Positions 9,486 to 17,424 of a stretch of DNA of 64,000 nt are shown piece after piece. Location of the stretch: contig QGON01000069.1 of assembly GCA_003660235.1 (NCBI GenBank), positions 62,001-126,000 of the forward strand, read 5' to 3'. The position numbers were made by a program, and so were the translations under genes. Position 1 is the stretch's first letter. Every line of letters starts with the position of its first letter. The notes under the pieces were generated by a model. That model was not told where the DNA came from. It saw only the letters and a list, made by a program, of their open reading frames with translations, and searched no databases. The DNA is from a bacterium endosymbiont of Escarpia laminata (GTDB lineage: Bacteria; Pseudomonadota; Gammaproteobacteria; Chromatiales; Chromatiaceae).

Positions 9486-9504
9486 AACTCAGAGCAAAAT
9501 CAAT

Positions 9505-10164
9505 ATGTTTACAGGCATCATTCAATCGGTCGGCACGCTTGCTGGTCAGGAGCCGAAGGGCGGAGACGTGCGCCTTTACATCCACACTGGGCAATTGGAT
9601 TTAGCTGACGTAGCTCTTGGCGACAGTGTCGCCACCAACGGTGTTTGCCTGACAGTGATCGAGTTGCCTGGAGATGGCTTTCGGGCGGATGTCTCCCGTG
9701 AGACACTTTCCTTGACTACGCTCCATAACCTCAAGCCAGGCAGCCCAGTGAATCTGGAGAAGGCCTTGACCCTGAGCTCCCGTCTCGGCGGTCACCTTGT
9801 GAGTGGACATGTGGATGGCGTGGGGAAGGTGGTGGGTCGCCGGGAGGACGCCCGATCCATCCGTTTTGACATCGAGGCACCTAAGGCGCTGGCGAAATAC
9901 ATCGCCTACAAAGGTTCTATCTGTGTAGATGGTGCCAGCTTGACGGTGAACGGCATCGACGGCAACCGCTTCGATCTCAATATCGTCCCTCATACCCTGC
10001 AAGAGACGACCCTCGAGGGAATTCAGGTAGGGCATGAAGTGAACCTGGAAGTCGACTTGATCGCCCGCTACCTCGAACGGCTTGTGCTCGGGGAGGAGGC
10101 GTCTGAATCAGCGGCATCGGGTGTCACCGAAGCGTTGTTGATGGAGCGGGGTTTTATCCGCTAA
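9505..10164 (+). CDS. ribE: Riboflavin synthase alpha chain
   Basis: A 219-residue enzyme that dismutates two 6,7-dimethyl-8-ribityllumazine molecules to riboflavin. It starts MFTGIIQSVG and shows the two homologous lumazine-binding barrels: NGVCLTV with GGHLVSGHVDGVG, then CVDGASLTVNGI. It lies 19 bp after ribD on the same strand in the rib operon. The length is normal. Confidence 0.96.
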   Translation: MFTGIIQSVGTLAGQEPKGGDVRLYIHTGQLDLADVALGDSVATNGVCLTVIELPGDGFRADVSRETLSLTTLHNLKPGSPVNLEKALTLSSRLGGHLVSGHVDGVGKVVGRREDARSIRFDIEAPKALAKYIAYKGSICVDGASLTVNGIDGNRFDLNIVPHTLQETTLEGIQVGHEVNLEVDLIARYLERLVLGEEASESAASGVTEALLMERGFIR

Positions 10165-10254
10165 AGGCTTAAAACCCGGCCTGACAATGTTTGTTGTTAA
10201 TCCCGCCTCTGTTATAATTATCTGTTCGCTTCGCCAATAATCAAGACTGGATAT

Positions 10255-11370
10255 ATGTCCCTTAATACGACAGAAGAAATCATTGCCGACCTGAAACAGG
10301 GGAAGATGGTTGTCATCATGGATGATGAGGATCGTGAGAACGAGGGCGATCTCATTATGGCTGCCGGGATCGTGACCCCAGATGCGATCAATTTCATGGC
10401 CCGCTACGGGCGTGGCCTGATCTGCCTTACGCTCACCAAAGAGCGTTGCAGCCAGTTACGCCTGCCCCTGATGGTGCCCACTGACGATGAGCTGGCTGCG
10501 ACTAATTTCACAGTCTCTATTGAAGCCGCCGAAGGGGTGACCACCGGTATCTCGGCCGCTGATCGGGCCACCACCATTTTGGCTGCAGTGGCAGAGGACG
10601 CACAACCTCAGGATATCGAGCAACCGGGGCACATCTTTCCGCTGATGGCGCAGCCCGGTGGTGTGCTAGTGCGCGCCGGCCATACCGAAGCGGGGTGCGA
10701 TCTGGCCCGCATGGCGGGCTTCAGTGCAGCTTCTGTCATTGTGGAGATTCTCAATGATGACGGAACCATGGCGCGCCGGCCGGACCTTGAGAAGTTTGCA
10801 CAAGAGCACGATCTGAAAATCGGCACCATTGCCGATCTGATCCAGTATCGGGTGAAAAATGAGCATACGGTGGAGCGGGTCAGTGAATGTGCATTTCCCA
10901 CCAAATATGGAAATTTCCGCCTGGTTGCCTATCAGGACATGGTGGATAACGAGTTGCATCTGGCGCTGGTGATGGGGCATCCGAAGCCGGATAAGCCGAC
11001 ACTGGTTCGTGTTCACATGCAGAACAGCTTGTGTGATCTGTTCAGTTCAACCGGTGGTGATTGTGGTTGGCCACTTGAAAATGCCATGAAGCAGGTGGGT
11101 AAAGCGGGGCAAGGCGTGATCGTGGTGCTGCGCAATCACGATACCGCCCGGGAGATCGTGCAGCGCATGATGGAACTGCAGCTACAGAGGCCGGAAGGCG
11201 AGTCGTTCGTTAAACAGGACAACAGTAAGGAGCTGCGCACCTACGGTGTCGGCGCGCAGATTCTCTCTGATCTGGGTGTGCGCAAGATGCGCGTGCTCAG
11301 TGCTCCGAAGAGTATCCACGGCCTCTCCGGCTTCGGCATGGAAGTGGTTGAATACGTCGATTGTGAATAA
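10255..11370 (+). CDS. ribBA: DHBP synthase with degenerate GTP cyclohydrolase II-like domain
   Basis: A 371-residue protein. Residues 1-200 form a complete 3,4-dihydroxy-2-butanone 4-phosphate synthase ([24 protein letters not shown]), which makes the four-carbon unit of riboflavin from ribulose 5-phosphate. Residues 205-371 resemble GTP cyclohydrolase II but the zinc site is not conserved. Aligned with the usual SEC...RCDCG pattern, the first two zinc cysteines are replaced (MQN and GGDCG here) and the catalytic GRGIGL region reads NHDTAREI. The second domain is probably not a GTP cyclohydrolase, as in RibBX-type proteins of other proteobacteria; a separate RibA should exist elsewhere. No FMN riboswitch is visible in the 90 bp upstream. 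Confidence 0.92.
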   Translation: MSLNTTEEIIADLKQGKMVVIMDDEDRENEGDLIMAAGIVTPDAINFMARYGRGLICLTLTKERCSQLRLPLMVPTDDELAATNFTVSIEAAEGVTTGISAADRATTILAAVAEDAQPQDIEQPGHIFPLMAQPGGVLVRAGHTEAGCDLARMAGFSAASVIVEILNDDGTMARRPDLEKFAQEHDLKIGTIADLIQYRVKNEHTVERVSECAFPTKYGNFRLVAYQDMVDNELHLALVMGHPKPDKPTLVRVHMQNSLCDLFSSTGGDCGWPLENAMKQVGKAGQGVIVVLRNHDTAREIVQRMMELQLQRPEGESFVKQDNSKELRTYGVGAQILSDLGVRKMRVLSAPKSIHGLSGFGMEVVEYVDCE

Positions 11371-11432
11371 CCAATAGCTGGAACGCGAGCGTGCGTTTTT
11401 GATAATAGATCTATTTTTTCAGGGTAAAGAAC

Positions 11433-11906
11433 ATGACCATCAAAACCATTGAAGGCGCACTGACGATTGAGAATGCGCGGTTCTGTGTAGTGGCTGCGCG
11501 TTTCAACAGCTTTGTCGTGGAGAGTCTGGTGGACGGAGCGATTGATACCCTGAAACGCCACGGCGCGTCTGAGGACGATATTACGCTGGTCAGACTGCCC
11601 GGTGCCTTTGAGATGCCGGTATTACTGGAGAAGATCGCCGCAAAGGGCGAATATGATGCCATCATCGCACTGGGCGCAGTGATTCGTGGTGGCACCCCCC
11701 ATTTTGAATATGTGGCCGGCGAGTGTGTGAAAGGGATGTCTCAGGTCAGCCTGAAACACGGCGTCCCCATCGCCTTCGGCGTATTGACGGTCGACACCAT
11801 TGAACAGGCCATCGAGCGGGCGGGGACCAAGGCCGGCAACAAGGGTGCCGAAGCGACGCTCTCCGCCATCGAGATGGTGAATCTGCTGCGTCAGATCGAG
11901 GCATGA
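11433..11906 (+). CDS. ribH: 6,7-dimethyl-8-ribityllumazine synthase
   Basis: A 157-residue lumazine synthase, which condenses the RibB and RibD products and forms icosahedral or pentameric assemblies in the cytosol. Seen are [16 protein letters not shown], the active-site stretch [16 protein letters not shown] and the family-typical [16 protein letters not shown]. It overlaps nusB by 4 bp (ATGA). Confidence 0.96.
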   Translation: MTIKTIEGALTIENARFCVVAARFNSFVVESLVDGAIDTLKRHGASEDDITLVRLPGAFEMPVLLEKIAAKGEYDAIIALGAVIRGGTPHFEYVAGECVKGMSQVSLKHGVPIAFGVLTVDTIEQAIERAGTKAGNKGAEATLSAIEMVNLLRQIEA

Positions 11907-12334
11907 ACCGCAAACGCAGTCAGGCGCGCCGGCATGCTGTTCAGGCCGTCTACCAATGGCAGATGGCCGGTCAGGATGTTGGTGCTATTGTGGAGCAGTT
12001 TCTGGCGGAGCAGGATGTCAAAAGCTTTGAGGTGCCCTATTTTCAGGATCTGCTGCGCGGTGTCCCCAGACATCTGACTGAGCTGGATGAACTGCTGAAG
12101 CCCGCCCTTGATCGCGCTATCGAAAGCGTCGATCCGGTGGAGCGGGCGGTGCTGCGGCTCGGTGTCTATGAATTAAACTATCATCCGGAGGTGCCCTACC
12201 GGGTGGTGATCAATGAATCGGTGGAATTGGCCAAGGTGTTTGGGGCGGAGCAGGGCCACAGGTTCGTCAACGGTGTATTGGATAAAGTGGCCAAAGAGAT
12301 CCGGAAGGTGGAGATGAAGGCTAAAAAGGCCTAG
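11903..12334 (+). CDS. nusB: Transcription antitermination factor NusB
   Basis: A 143-residue all-helical RNA-binding protein that with NusE binds boxA RNA for rRNA antitermination. The N-terminal [12 protein letters not shown] and C-terminal [16 protein letters not shown] / [12 protein letters not shown] segments are typical. It starts inside the ribH stop and ends the rib operon at a strong hairpin shared with the convergent gene. Confidence 0.96.
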   Translation: MNRKRSQARRHAVQAVYQWQMAGQDVGAIVEQFLAEQDVKSFEVPYFQDLLRGVPRHLTELDELLKPALDRAIESVDPVERAVLRLGVYELNYHPEVPYRVVINESVELAKVFGAEQGHRFVNGVLDKVAKEIRKVEMKAKKA

Positions 12335-12383
12335 GAGGCTGTCGGGTTTATCCGTACAGTGTTAAACCCGACAGTCTCCTAGG
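12330..12383. terminator. Bidirectional hairpin between nusB and the PsiE-family gene
   Basis: The arms 12330-12350 and 12363-12383 pair over 21 bp with one mismatch around a 12-nt loop. It begins inside the nusB stop codon and ends 5 bp before the stop of the opposite gene. There are no long T-runs, but the position between convergent genes supports a shared terminator. Confidence 0.7.
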
Positions 12384-12387
12384 TTAC

Positions 12388-12801
12388 TTAGAACTCATTC
12401 TCCTTGCTGCCGAGTTTCGAAGTGCCATACCTCAGCACCAGGATGGCAAATGTCAGCATCAATATAGCGCCGGTCAGGGTGAAAATGGTCTCGTTTGGCA
12501 TGGCCTTGATGTCGATGGTCAGCAGGCGCGTCAGTGCAGTGATGGCGATATAGATCAGGAACTGCACAGGCATGCGGCGGGTCTTGAAATAGATGCCGAC
12601 CATCGCACCCAGTTCCAGATAGATAAAGAGCAGCAGGATATCCTTCAGAGTGGCGTGACCCTGAGTGATCATATCCAGATAGACGACTGCACCAGACCAG
12701 ACCACAGTGGCGCCGATCACGAACAGGCCGACGGTGTGGAACAGTTCGACCATGAGGTCTCCCGCCTTCTCTATCTTGTTAAAATGTTCGTGTTCCCTCA
12801 T
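12388..12801 (-). CDS. psiE: PsiE-family membrane protein
   Basis: A 137-residue integral membrane protein with four predicted helices (about 22-45, 55-73, 80-98 and 108-127). The spacing and the stretch LELGAMVGIYFKTRRMPVQFLIYIAITALTR match the phosphate-starvation-inducible E family. The biochemical role of that family is not known. The length equals the usual size. It is transcribed alone, convergent to nusB and divergent from thiL. Confidence 0.75.
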   Translation of the reverse strand: MREHEHFNKIEKAGDLMVELFHTVGLFVIGATVVWSGAVVYLDMITQGHATLKDILLLFIYLELGAMVGIYFKTRRMPVQFLIYIAITALTRLLTIDIKAMPNETIFTLTGAILMLTFAILVLRYGTSKLGSKENEF

Positions 12802-12904
12802 CTTTGATACCTATCAGCATAATCCGCATACTTTAAACGGTGCAAACTACACTGATATTGTCTCGATACGCAAGCGTTCTTACATAATAAACCATTGAAA
12901 ATTC

Positions 12905-13879
12905 ATGGCCTTATCTGAATTTGATCTGATTCGACGCTATTTTTCCGAACCGGCGGTCATCCGTGATGACGTGGTGCTCGGCGTCGGTGATGACTGTGCC
13001 CTGCTGCGGTTGCCTCCGGGTCATGAGCTGGCGGTCACTGTGGATACCCTGGTGTCCGGAGTGCATTTTTTTCCCGATGTGGATCCGGAAGCGTTAGGTC
13101 ATAAGGTGCTGGCGGTCAATCTCAGTGATTTGGCGGCGATGGGGGCGCAACCCGCCTGGGTGACATTGGCCCTGACTCTGCCCACAGCAGACAGCAACTG
13201 GCTGGCGGCATTCAGCAAGGGTTTTTCAGCGTTGGCGAAACGCTATAGCGTGCAACTCATCGGCGGAGACACTACCCGTGGGCCGCTCTCCATCACGGTT
13301 CAGGCCCAGGGTTTTTTGCCCTCGGGCAGTGCATTGACCCGATCTGGTGCTCATCCGGGTGACCTGATCTGCGTCACCGGCAACCTTGGGGATGCAGGGC
13401 TCGCCCTCTCCGCAAAGCAGGGACACAGGTTGCTGAAAACCTTTGACTTGCGTGATGTCGTACAACGGCTGGAACGACCGGAACCCCGCGTTGGGATGGG
13501 GTTTGAGCTGCGTGAGCTTGCGACCGCCGCCATCGATATCTCCGACGGACTCCTGGCCGACCTCGGACATATCCTGCAGGCTAGTGGGGTGGGTGGCAGA
13601 TTGAATCTATCGCAGCTCCCCCTGTCGTTGCCGGTGGCAGAGGTTGTTGCTGAAGCGGATGGATGGTCGTTGCCGTTGACTGCGGGGGATGATTATGAAC
13701 TCTGTTTCACTCTGCCTCCCGAAAGGCTGCATGAGGTGGAGGCGATCAGTGACCGCCTGGCTTTGCCGATAGCAGTGGTCGGCCGCATTGAAGCGGGCTC
13801 CGGACTGCGCTGCGAGCGGGAGGATGGTACCCTTTGGCAACCACCTGCCGCAGGATTTGATCATTTTGCCGATGTCTGA
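12905..13879 (+). CDS. thiL: Thiamine-monophosphate kinase
   Basis: A 324-residue AIR-synthase-fold kinase that phosphorylates thiamine monophosphate to thiamine diphosphate with ATP. N-terminal VGDDCALL, then NLSDLAAMGAQP, IGGDTTRG, DISDGLLADLGH and a C-terminal AGDDYELCF are all present. It overlaps pgpA by 8 bp. The usual nusB-thiL-pgpA order is interrupted here by the inverted psiE gene. Confidence 0.95.
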   Translation: MALSEFDLIRRYFSEPAVIRDDVVLGVGDDCALLRLPPGHELAVTVDTLVSGVHFFPDVDPEALGHKVLAVNLSDLAAMGAQPAWVTLALTLPTADSNWLAAFSKGFSALAKRYSVQLIGGDTTRGPLSITVQAQGFLPSGSALTRSGAHPGDLICVTGNLGDAGLALSAKQGHRLLKTFDLRDVVQRLERPEPRVGMGFELRELATAAIDISDGLLADLGHILQASGVGGRLNLSQLPLSLPVAEVVAEADGWSLPLTAGDDYELCFTLPPERLHEVEAISDRLALPIAVVGRIEAGSGLRCEREDGTLWQPPAAGFDHFADV

Positions 13880-14360
13880 CTCAACCGCCAACCCCGCCCC
13901 CAATCTGCGTAACCCGGTACATCTGCTGGCTTTCGGTTTTGGTAGCGGCGCCATGCCCTTTGCTCCGGGTACTTTCGGCACCCTGGCCGCAGTCCCGATC
14001 TATCTGTTGATGGCTCCACTGGCACTGACGGCCTATTTGGTCACTGTGTCACTGATGTTCGTGGTGGGGATCTGGCTCTGCGAGCGAACCTCCCGTGATC
14101 TCGGTGTGCACGATCATGGCGGTATCGTTTGGGATGAGATTGTCGGATATCTGATTGCCATGATTATGGCACCCGCAGGCTGGCAGTGGCTGCTACTCGG
14201 GTTTGTACTGTTTCGTCTCTTCGATATTTTCAAGCCCTGGCCCATCAACTCTATCGACCGCAAGGTGGGCGGGGGACTGGGCATCATGCTGGATGATGTG
14301 GTGGCAGGCCTCTTCGCACTGTTGGTGATGCAGTTGATCCGCATTTCGGGGCTTATCTGA
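13872..14360 (+). CDS. pgpA: Phosphatidylglycerophosphatase A
   Basis: A 162-residue inner-membrane phosphatase that makes phosphatidylglycerol from its phosphate precursor. Seen are the N-terminal GFGSGAMPFAPGTFGTLAA motif, WDEIVGY, FRLFDIFKPWPI and DDVVAG, with three to four membrane segments. I chose the ATG at 13872, which overlaps the thiL end; an earlier in-frame ATG at 13788 would add 28 residues read out of frame across thiL. The stop overlaps the start of the next gene (TGATG). Confidence 0.93.
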   Translation: MSDSTANPAPNLRNPVHLLAFGFGSGAMPFAPGTFGTLAAVPIYLLMAPLALTAYLVTVSLMFVVGIWLCERTSRDLGVHDHGGIVWDEIVGYLIAMIMAPAGWQWLLLGFVLFRLFDIFKPWPINSIDRKVGGGLGIMLDDVVAGLFALLVMQLIRISGLI

Positions 14361-15004
14361 TGCTGAGACGACTGGCCTTCCTGCTGATTGCCATACTGTT
14401 TCCTGTGGCAGCCATCGCGGTTGACAGGATGACTATCGAGGCGCTTTTTTCCAACAAGGCAATGGTCACTATCGATGGTAACCGCCGTCTGCTGAAGCGC
14501 AACCAGCCTTCACCGGAGGGCGTGGTCCTGATCGACGCGGACAGCCGTGAGGCGGTGATAGAGGTGGATGGAGAGCGGCAGATATACCGGCTCGGCAGTC
14601 ATGTCTCCAGCCAATTCAGCAAACCGGAAAAGACCACTGCCAGGATCCTGCGGGGTCTGAACAACAGTTACTCGACGGTGGGCAGCATCAATGGCCGTAA
14701 CGTGCACTTTTTGGTCGATACAGGGGCGTCGGCGGTGGCCATGAATTCAGGGGTTGCCAAACGCCTGGGGGTCTCATATAAGCTGGATGGCAAGCGTATT
14801 TCGGTCAGTACTGCATCCGGCATAACACCGGCCTATGAAGTGATGCTGGATCGGGTGCAGGTGGGGGATATCAGGCTGAACCGGGTACGAGGGTTTGTTA
14901 TCGAAGGGGAGAGTCCACGACAGGTATTGTTGGGTATGAGTTTCCTCAGCCGGGTGAAGATGGAGGATCAGGGGGCGGTACTGCTGTTGCACAGCAAGTA
15001 TTAG
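14360..15004 (+). CDS. Retropepsin-like (clan AA) aspartic protease family protein
   Basis: A 214-residue protein with a Sec signal peptide (about 1-20). The C-terminal half contains FLVDTGASAVAMNSGVAKRLG, the DTGAS active-site motif of single-domain aspartic proteases, and later VLLGMSFLSRV, the flap-side hydrophobic-hydrophobic-Gly motif of retropepsin-like folds. It fits the bacterial TIGR02281-type family, which dimerises in the periplasm; substrates are unknown. It is translationally coupled to pgpA. Its end is followed by an inverted repeat. Confidence 0.8.
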   Translation: MLRRLAFLLIAILFPVAAIAVDRMTIEALFSNKAMVTIDGNRRLLKRNQPSPEGVVLIDADSREAVIEVDGERQIYRLGSHVSSQFSKPEKTTARILRGLNNSYSTVGSINGRNVHFLVDTGASAVAMNSGVAKRLGVSYKLDGKRISVSTASGITPAYEVMLDRVQVGDIRLNRVRGFVIEGESPRQVLLGMSFLSRVKMEDQGAVLLLHSKY

Positions 15005-15038
15005 TCTCAATTTGTAGACATAATGAATGAGGGAGCGA

Positions 15039-15113
15039 AGGGGTCAGAGTCAAATTTGAGCGAGGCAGATGGGCTTGTGATCCCGTGCACCATCAAATTT
15101 GACTCTGACCCCT
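15039..15113. repeat. REP-like inverted repeat between convergent genes
   Basis: Perfect 21-bp arms (15039-15059 and 15093-15113) contain GGGGTCAGAGTCAAATTT. The core GGGGTCAGAGT recurs at 54467, 61381 and, in degraded form, at 61934-61945. This resembles palindromes mobilised by REP-associated tyrosine transposases in gammaproteobacteria (family knowledge). It may also terminate transcription from both sides. Confidence 0.75.
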
Positions 15114-15122
15114 GTAAAACTG

Positions 15123-15935
15123 TTATTCAGCTGTTTTATCCCGCTCGATCAGTGCATAGGCCGAGTGGTTGTGGATCGATTCGAAGTTCTCCGATTCAAT
15201 GATATAGGCACCGATGCGATCCTCATTGTTGAGGCGCACTGCCACGTCCCTAACCATGTCCTCGACGAACTTTGGATTGTCGTAAGCGCGTTCGGTGACA
15301 TGTTTCTCATCCGGTCGCTTGAGCAGTCCGAAGAGTTCGCAGGAGGCCTCCTGCTCGACCATGTCGATGATCTCCTCAATCCAGATAAATCCTCTGGTGC
15401 GTGCCTGTATCGTGACGTGAGAGCGCTGGTTGTGAGCACCACGATCGGAGATCTTTTTCGAACAGGGGCAGAGGCTGGTGACCGGCACCACCACCTTGAT
15501 GTCGATATGGGCAACGCCGCTGTGGATCTCTCCTATCAGGGTGACATCGTAGTCGAGCAGGCTCTGTACATTGGAAACCGGCGCGGTCTTATTGATGAAG
15601 AAAGGGAAGCTCATCTCGATGTGGCCCGACTCGGCTTCCAGGCGCTCCGCCATCTCCGTCAGCATATCCTTGAAGGATTCAACGGTGATTTCGTAGTCGT
15701 GGCTGTTGAGGATCTCCACGAAACGGGACATGTGCGTGCCCTTGAAATTGTGGGGCAGGTTGACGTACATATTGAAGTTGGCAATGGTGTGCTGTTCGCC
15801 CTCACTGCGATCTTTGATGCGTACCGGGTGGCGGATATCCTTGATGCCCACCTTATCTATGGCGATCCTGCGGGTATCTTCGCTGCTTTGGACATCCGCA
15901 ATCTGGGTGCCGGTGTGAGGGGTGTTTTCTGCCAT
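15123..15935 (-). CDS. folE2: GTP cyclohydrolase I type IB
   Basis: A 270-residue enzyme of the FolE2/COG1469 family, which makes 7,8-dihydroneopterin triphosphate from GTP for folate and queuosine-type pathways. It is often used when zinc is short, because it accepts other metals. Seen are [27 protein letters not shown] and the catalytic [18 protein letters not shown] use the ATG at 15935 with AGGA 8 nt upstream; a TTG at 15977 would add 14 residues unlike the family N-terminus. It lies downstream of ispA on the same strand with a gap of 185 bp. Confidence 0.93.
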   Translation of the reverse strand: MAENTPHTGTQIADVQSSEDTRRIAIDKVGIKDIRHPVRIKDRSEGEQHTIANFNMYVNLPHNFKGTHMSRFVEILNSHDYEITVESFKDMLTEMAERLEAESGHIEMSFPFFINKTAPVSNVQSLLDYDVTLIGEIHSGVAHIDIKVVVPVTSLCPCSKKISDRGAHNQRSHVTIQARTRGFIWIEEIIDMVEQEASCELFGLLKRPDEKHVTERAYDNPKFVEDMVRDVAVRLNNEDRIGAYIIESENFESIHNHSAYALIERDKTAE

Positions 15936-16120
15936 GTCTGGGATCCTGCTTCGCCAACCTTGTGCGAAGTCATGCAAGTACTGAGTCGGGAAGTCGGAGG
16001 ATAGTCTGCCACCCTTTCAGGGACAACTGACAGAACCTCTGGTTATTCCGTATCCTCCCCATTGGGAAGACGGCCAGCGTAAAGCAAACAATTATCCCAA
16101 GCAGAGGGGAGGGGTGCAAG

Positions 16121-17050
16121 TTAATGATTTCGACCGATGATGTAATCGGCGATCCAGCGTAACGGTGCTGCCTCTTCGCCAAAACCCTCCAGGCTCTGCA
16201 AGGCATTCTGTCGGAACTCCTCCGCTTTCTCACGGGCGCCCGTGAGGCCGAGTAGAGAAGGGTAGGTGGATTTGTTCTGGGCCTGGTCCTTGCCCTGGGT
16301 TTTTCCCAGGGTCTCGGTGTCGCCCTCCACATCCAGGATATCGTCCCGGATCTGAAATGCCAGCCCGATACATTTTGCAAAGTGGCTGAGTTTGCGGACT
16401 ATTTCAGAATCGAGATCGGGATTCAATAGTGTGCCCATGCGGACACTGGCGCAGATCAGTGCCCCCGTTTTGTGGATATGCAGATTTTCCAGTTCGATAA
16501 GATTCAGCTCGCGTCCGGTCGCACCCAGATCCAGCGCCTGTCCACCGGCCATGCCTCTGGAACCGCTCGTACGGGCAAGTGTCTCCACCATCTTCAGCCG
16601 GGTTTCGGCATTTGCTTCCAGAGTGCTATCGGTGCAAAGGATCTGGAAGGCCAGAGTCTGCAGTGCGTCCCCGACCAGGATAGCGGTGGCCTCGTCGAAT
16701 GCCTTGTGGCAGGTGGGGCGCCCACGGCGCAGGTCATCGTCATCCATTGCCGGCAAATCGTCATGCACCAGTGAGTAGGCGTGGATCATCTCGATCGCAC
16801 AGGCGGCGGCATCCAGCCGTTCCATCTTGACGCCGATGGCCTGTCCCGCAGCATAGACGAGTACCGGTCGGACACGTTTGCCTCCGCCCAGGGTGGCGTA
16901 GCGCATTGCTTCATGCAGTAGTGTGGGTGTGGTGCCGGTCGTCGGCAAAGTGCGATCGAGGGCGTGTTCCACCCGGGCCTGGCAGAACTGCATGAAGTCC
17001 CTAAGATGGCTTTCACTCGTCACGCTGGAAAGGCTCCAATTCAGCGCCAT
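16121..17050 (-). CDS. ispA: Polyprenyl (farnesyl) diphosphate synthase
   Basis: A trans-prenyltransferase of up to 309 residues that condenses isopentenyl with allylic diphosphates. The first Asp-rich motif is DDLPAMDDDDLRRG and the second is DDILDVEGD, with the GGGKRVRP and KTGALI segments typical of short-chain enzymes. The true start is uncertain: the ATG at 17050 overlaps xseB by 38 bp, a GTG at 17023 overlaps by 11 bp, and an ATG at 16993 follows xseB. It forms an xseB-ispA operon. Confidence 0.92.
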   Translation of the reverse strand: MALNWSLSSVTSESHLRDFMQFCQARVEHALDRTLPTTGTTPTLLHEAMRYATLGGGKRVRPVLVYAAGQAIGVKMERLDAAACAIEMIHAYSLVHDDLPAMDDDDLRRGRPTCHKAFDEATAILVGDALQTLAFQILCTDSTLEANAETRLKMVETLARTSGSRGMAGGQALDLGATGRELNLIELENLHIHKTGALICASVRMGTLLNPDLDSEIVRKLSHFAKCIGLAFQIRDDILDVEGDTETLGKTQGKDQAQNKSTYPSLLGLTGAREKAEEFRQNALQSLEGFGEEAAPLRWIADYIIGRNH

Positions 17051-17249
17051 TGGAATCGCCGGTCAATAGACGAACTTTCTGTTCCGCCGCGTCCAGCGCC
17101 TGCTGGCAGGTACGGGTCAGTTCCACCCCACGTTCAAAGGATTTCAGTGACTCATCCAGGGATAAATCACCCTGTTCCAGGGTCTCGACCAGGGATTCCA
17201 GCTCGCTCAGCGCCTCTTCCAGGGGCGGGCTCTTCTTTTTTCTCGGCAC
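17013..17249 (-). CDS. xseB: Exodeoxyribonuclease VII small subunit
   Basis: A 78-residue helical subunit that with XseA degrades single-stranded DNA. Seen are the family core FEEALSELESLVETLEQGDLSLDESL and FERGVELTRTCQQALDAAEQKV. The basic Pro-Arg-Lys-Lys-Lys start is common in this family. It overlaps ispA, a pairing widely seen in proteobacteria, and is divergent from parE. Confidence 0.93.
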   Translation of the reverse strand: MPRKKKSPPLEEALSELESLVETLEQGDLSLDESLKSFERGVELTRTCQQALDAAEQKVRLLTGDSNGAELEPFQRDE

Positions 17250-17391
17250 GGTTTGGCTCTATAACGGATGTCTGTGGGGATTGAATATCAACTATTAGAC
17301 CACACGGTAAAGAGATAAAGCCAACCCATACGGGATTGAAACCTCGCCACGGGCTACCGGGGTGTGTAAACTTCCTGGCTTCGTATATTTC

Positions 17392-17405
17392 CAAGTTTAA
17401 ACTTG
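17392..17405. promoter_or_regulatory. 14-bp perfect palindrome upstream of parE
   Basis: CAAGTTTAAACTTG is a perfect palindrome ending 19 bp before the parE ATG, in the 175-bp divergent xseB-parE gap. It could be an operator; nothing else supports this. Confidence 0.3.
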
Positions 17406-17424
17406 ATTTGCCCCAAAAGATTTT

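Noticed and set aside
10165..10254. Possible FMN riboswitch before ribBA
   Set aside because: The gap is only 90 bp and lacks the conserved multi-stem FMN aptamer pattern.
15099..16004. Open frame on the plus strand across folE2
   Set aside because: It is antisense to a complete folE2 with all catalytic motifs; no ribosome site or domain seen.
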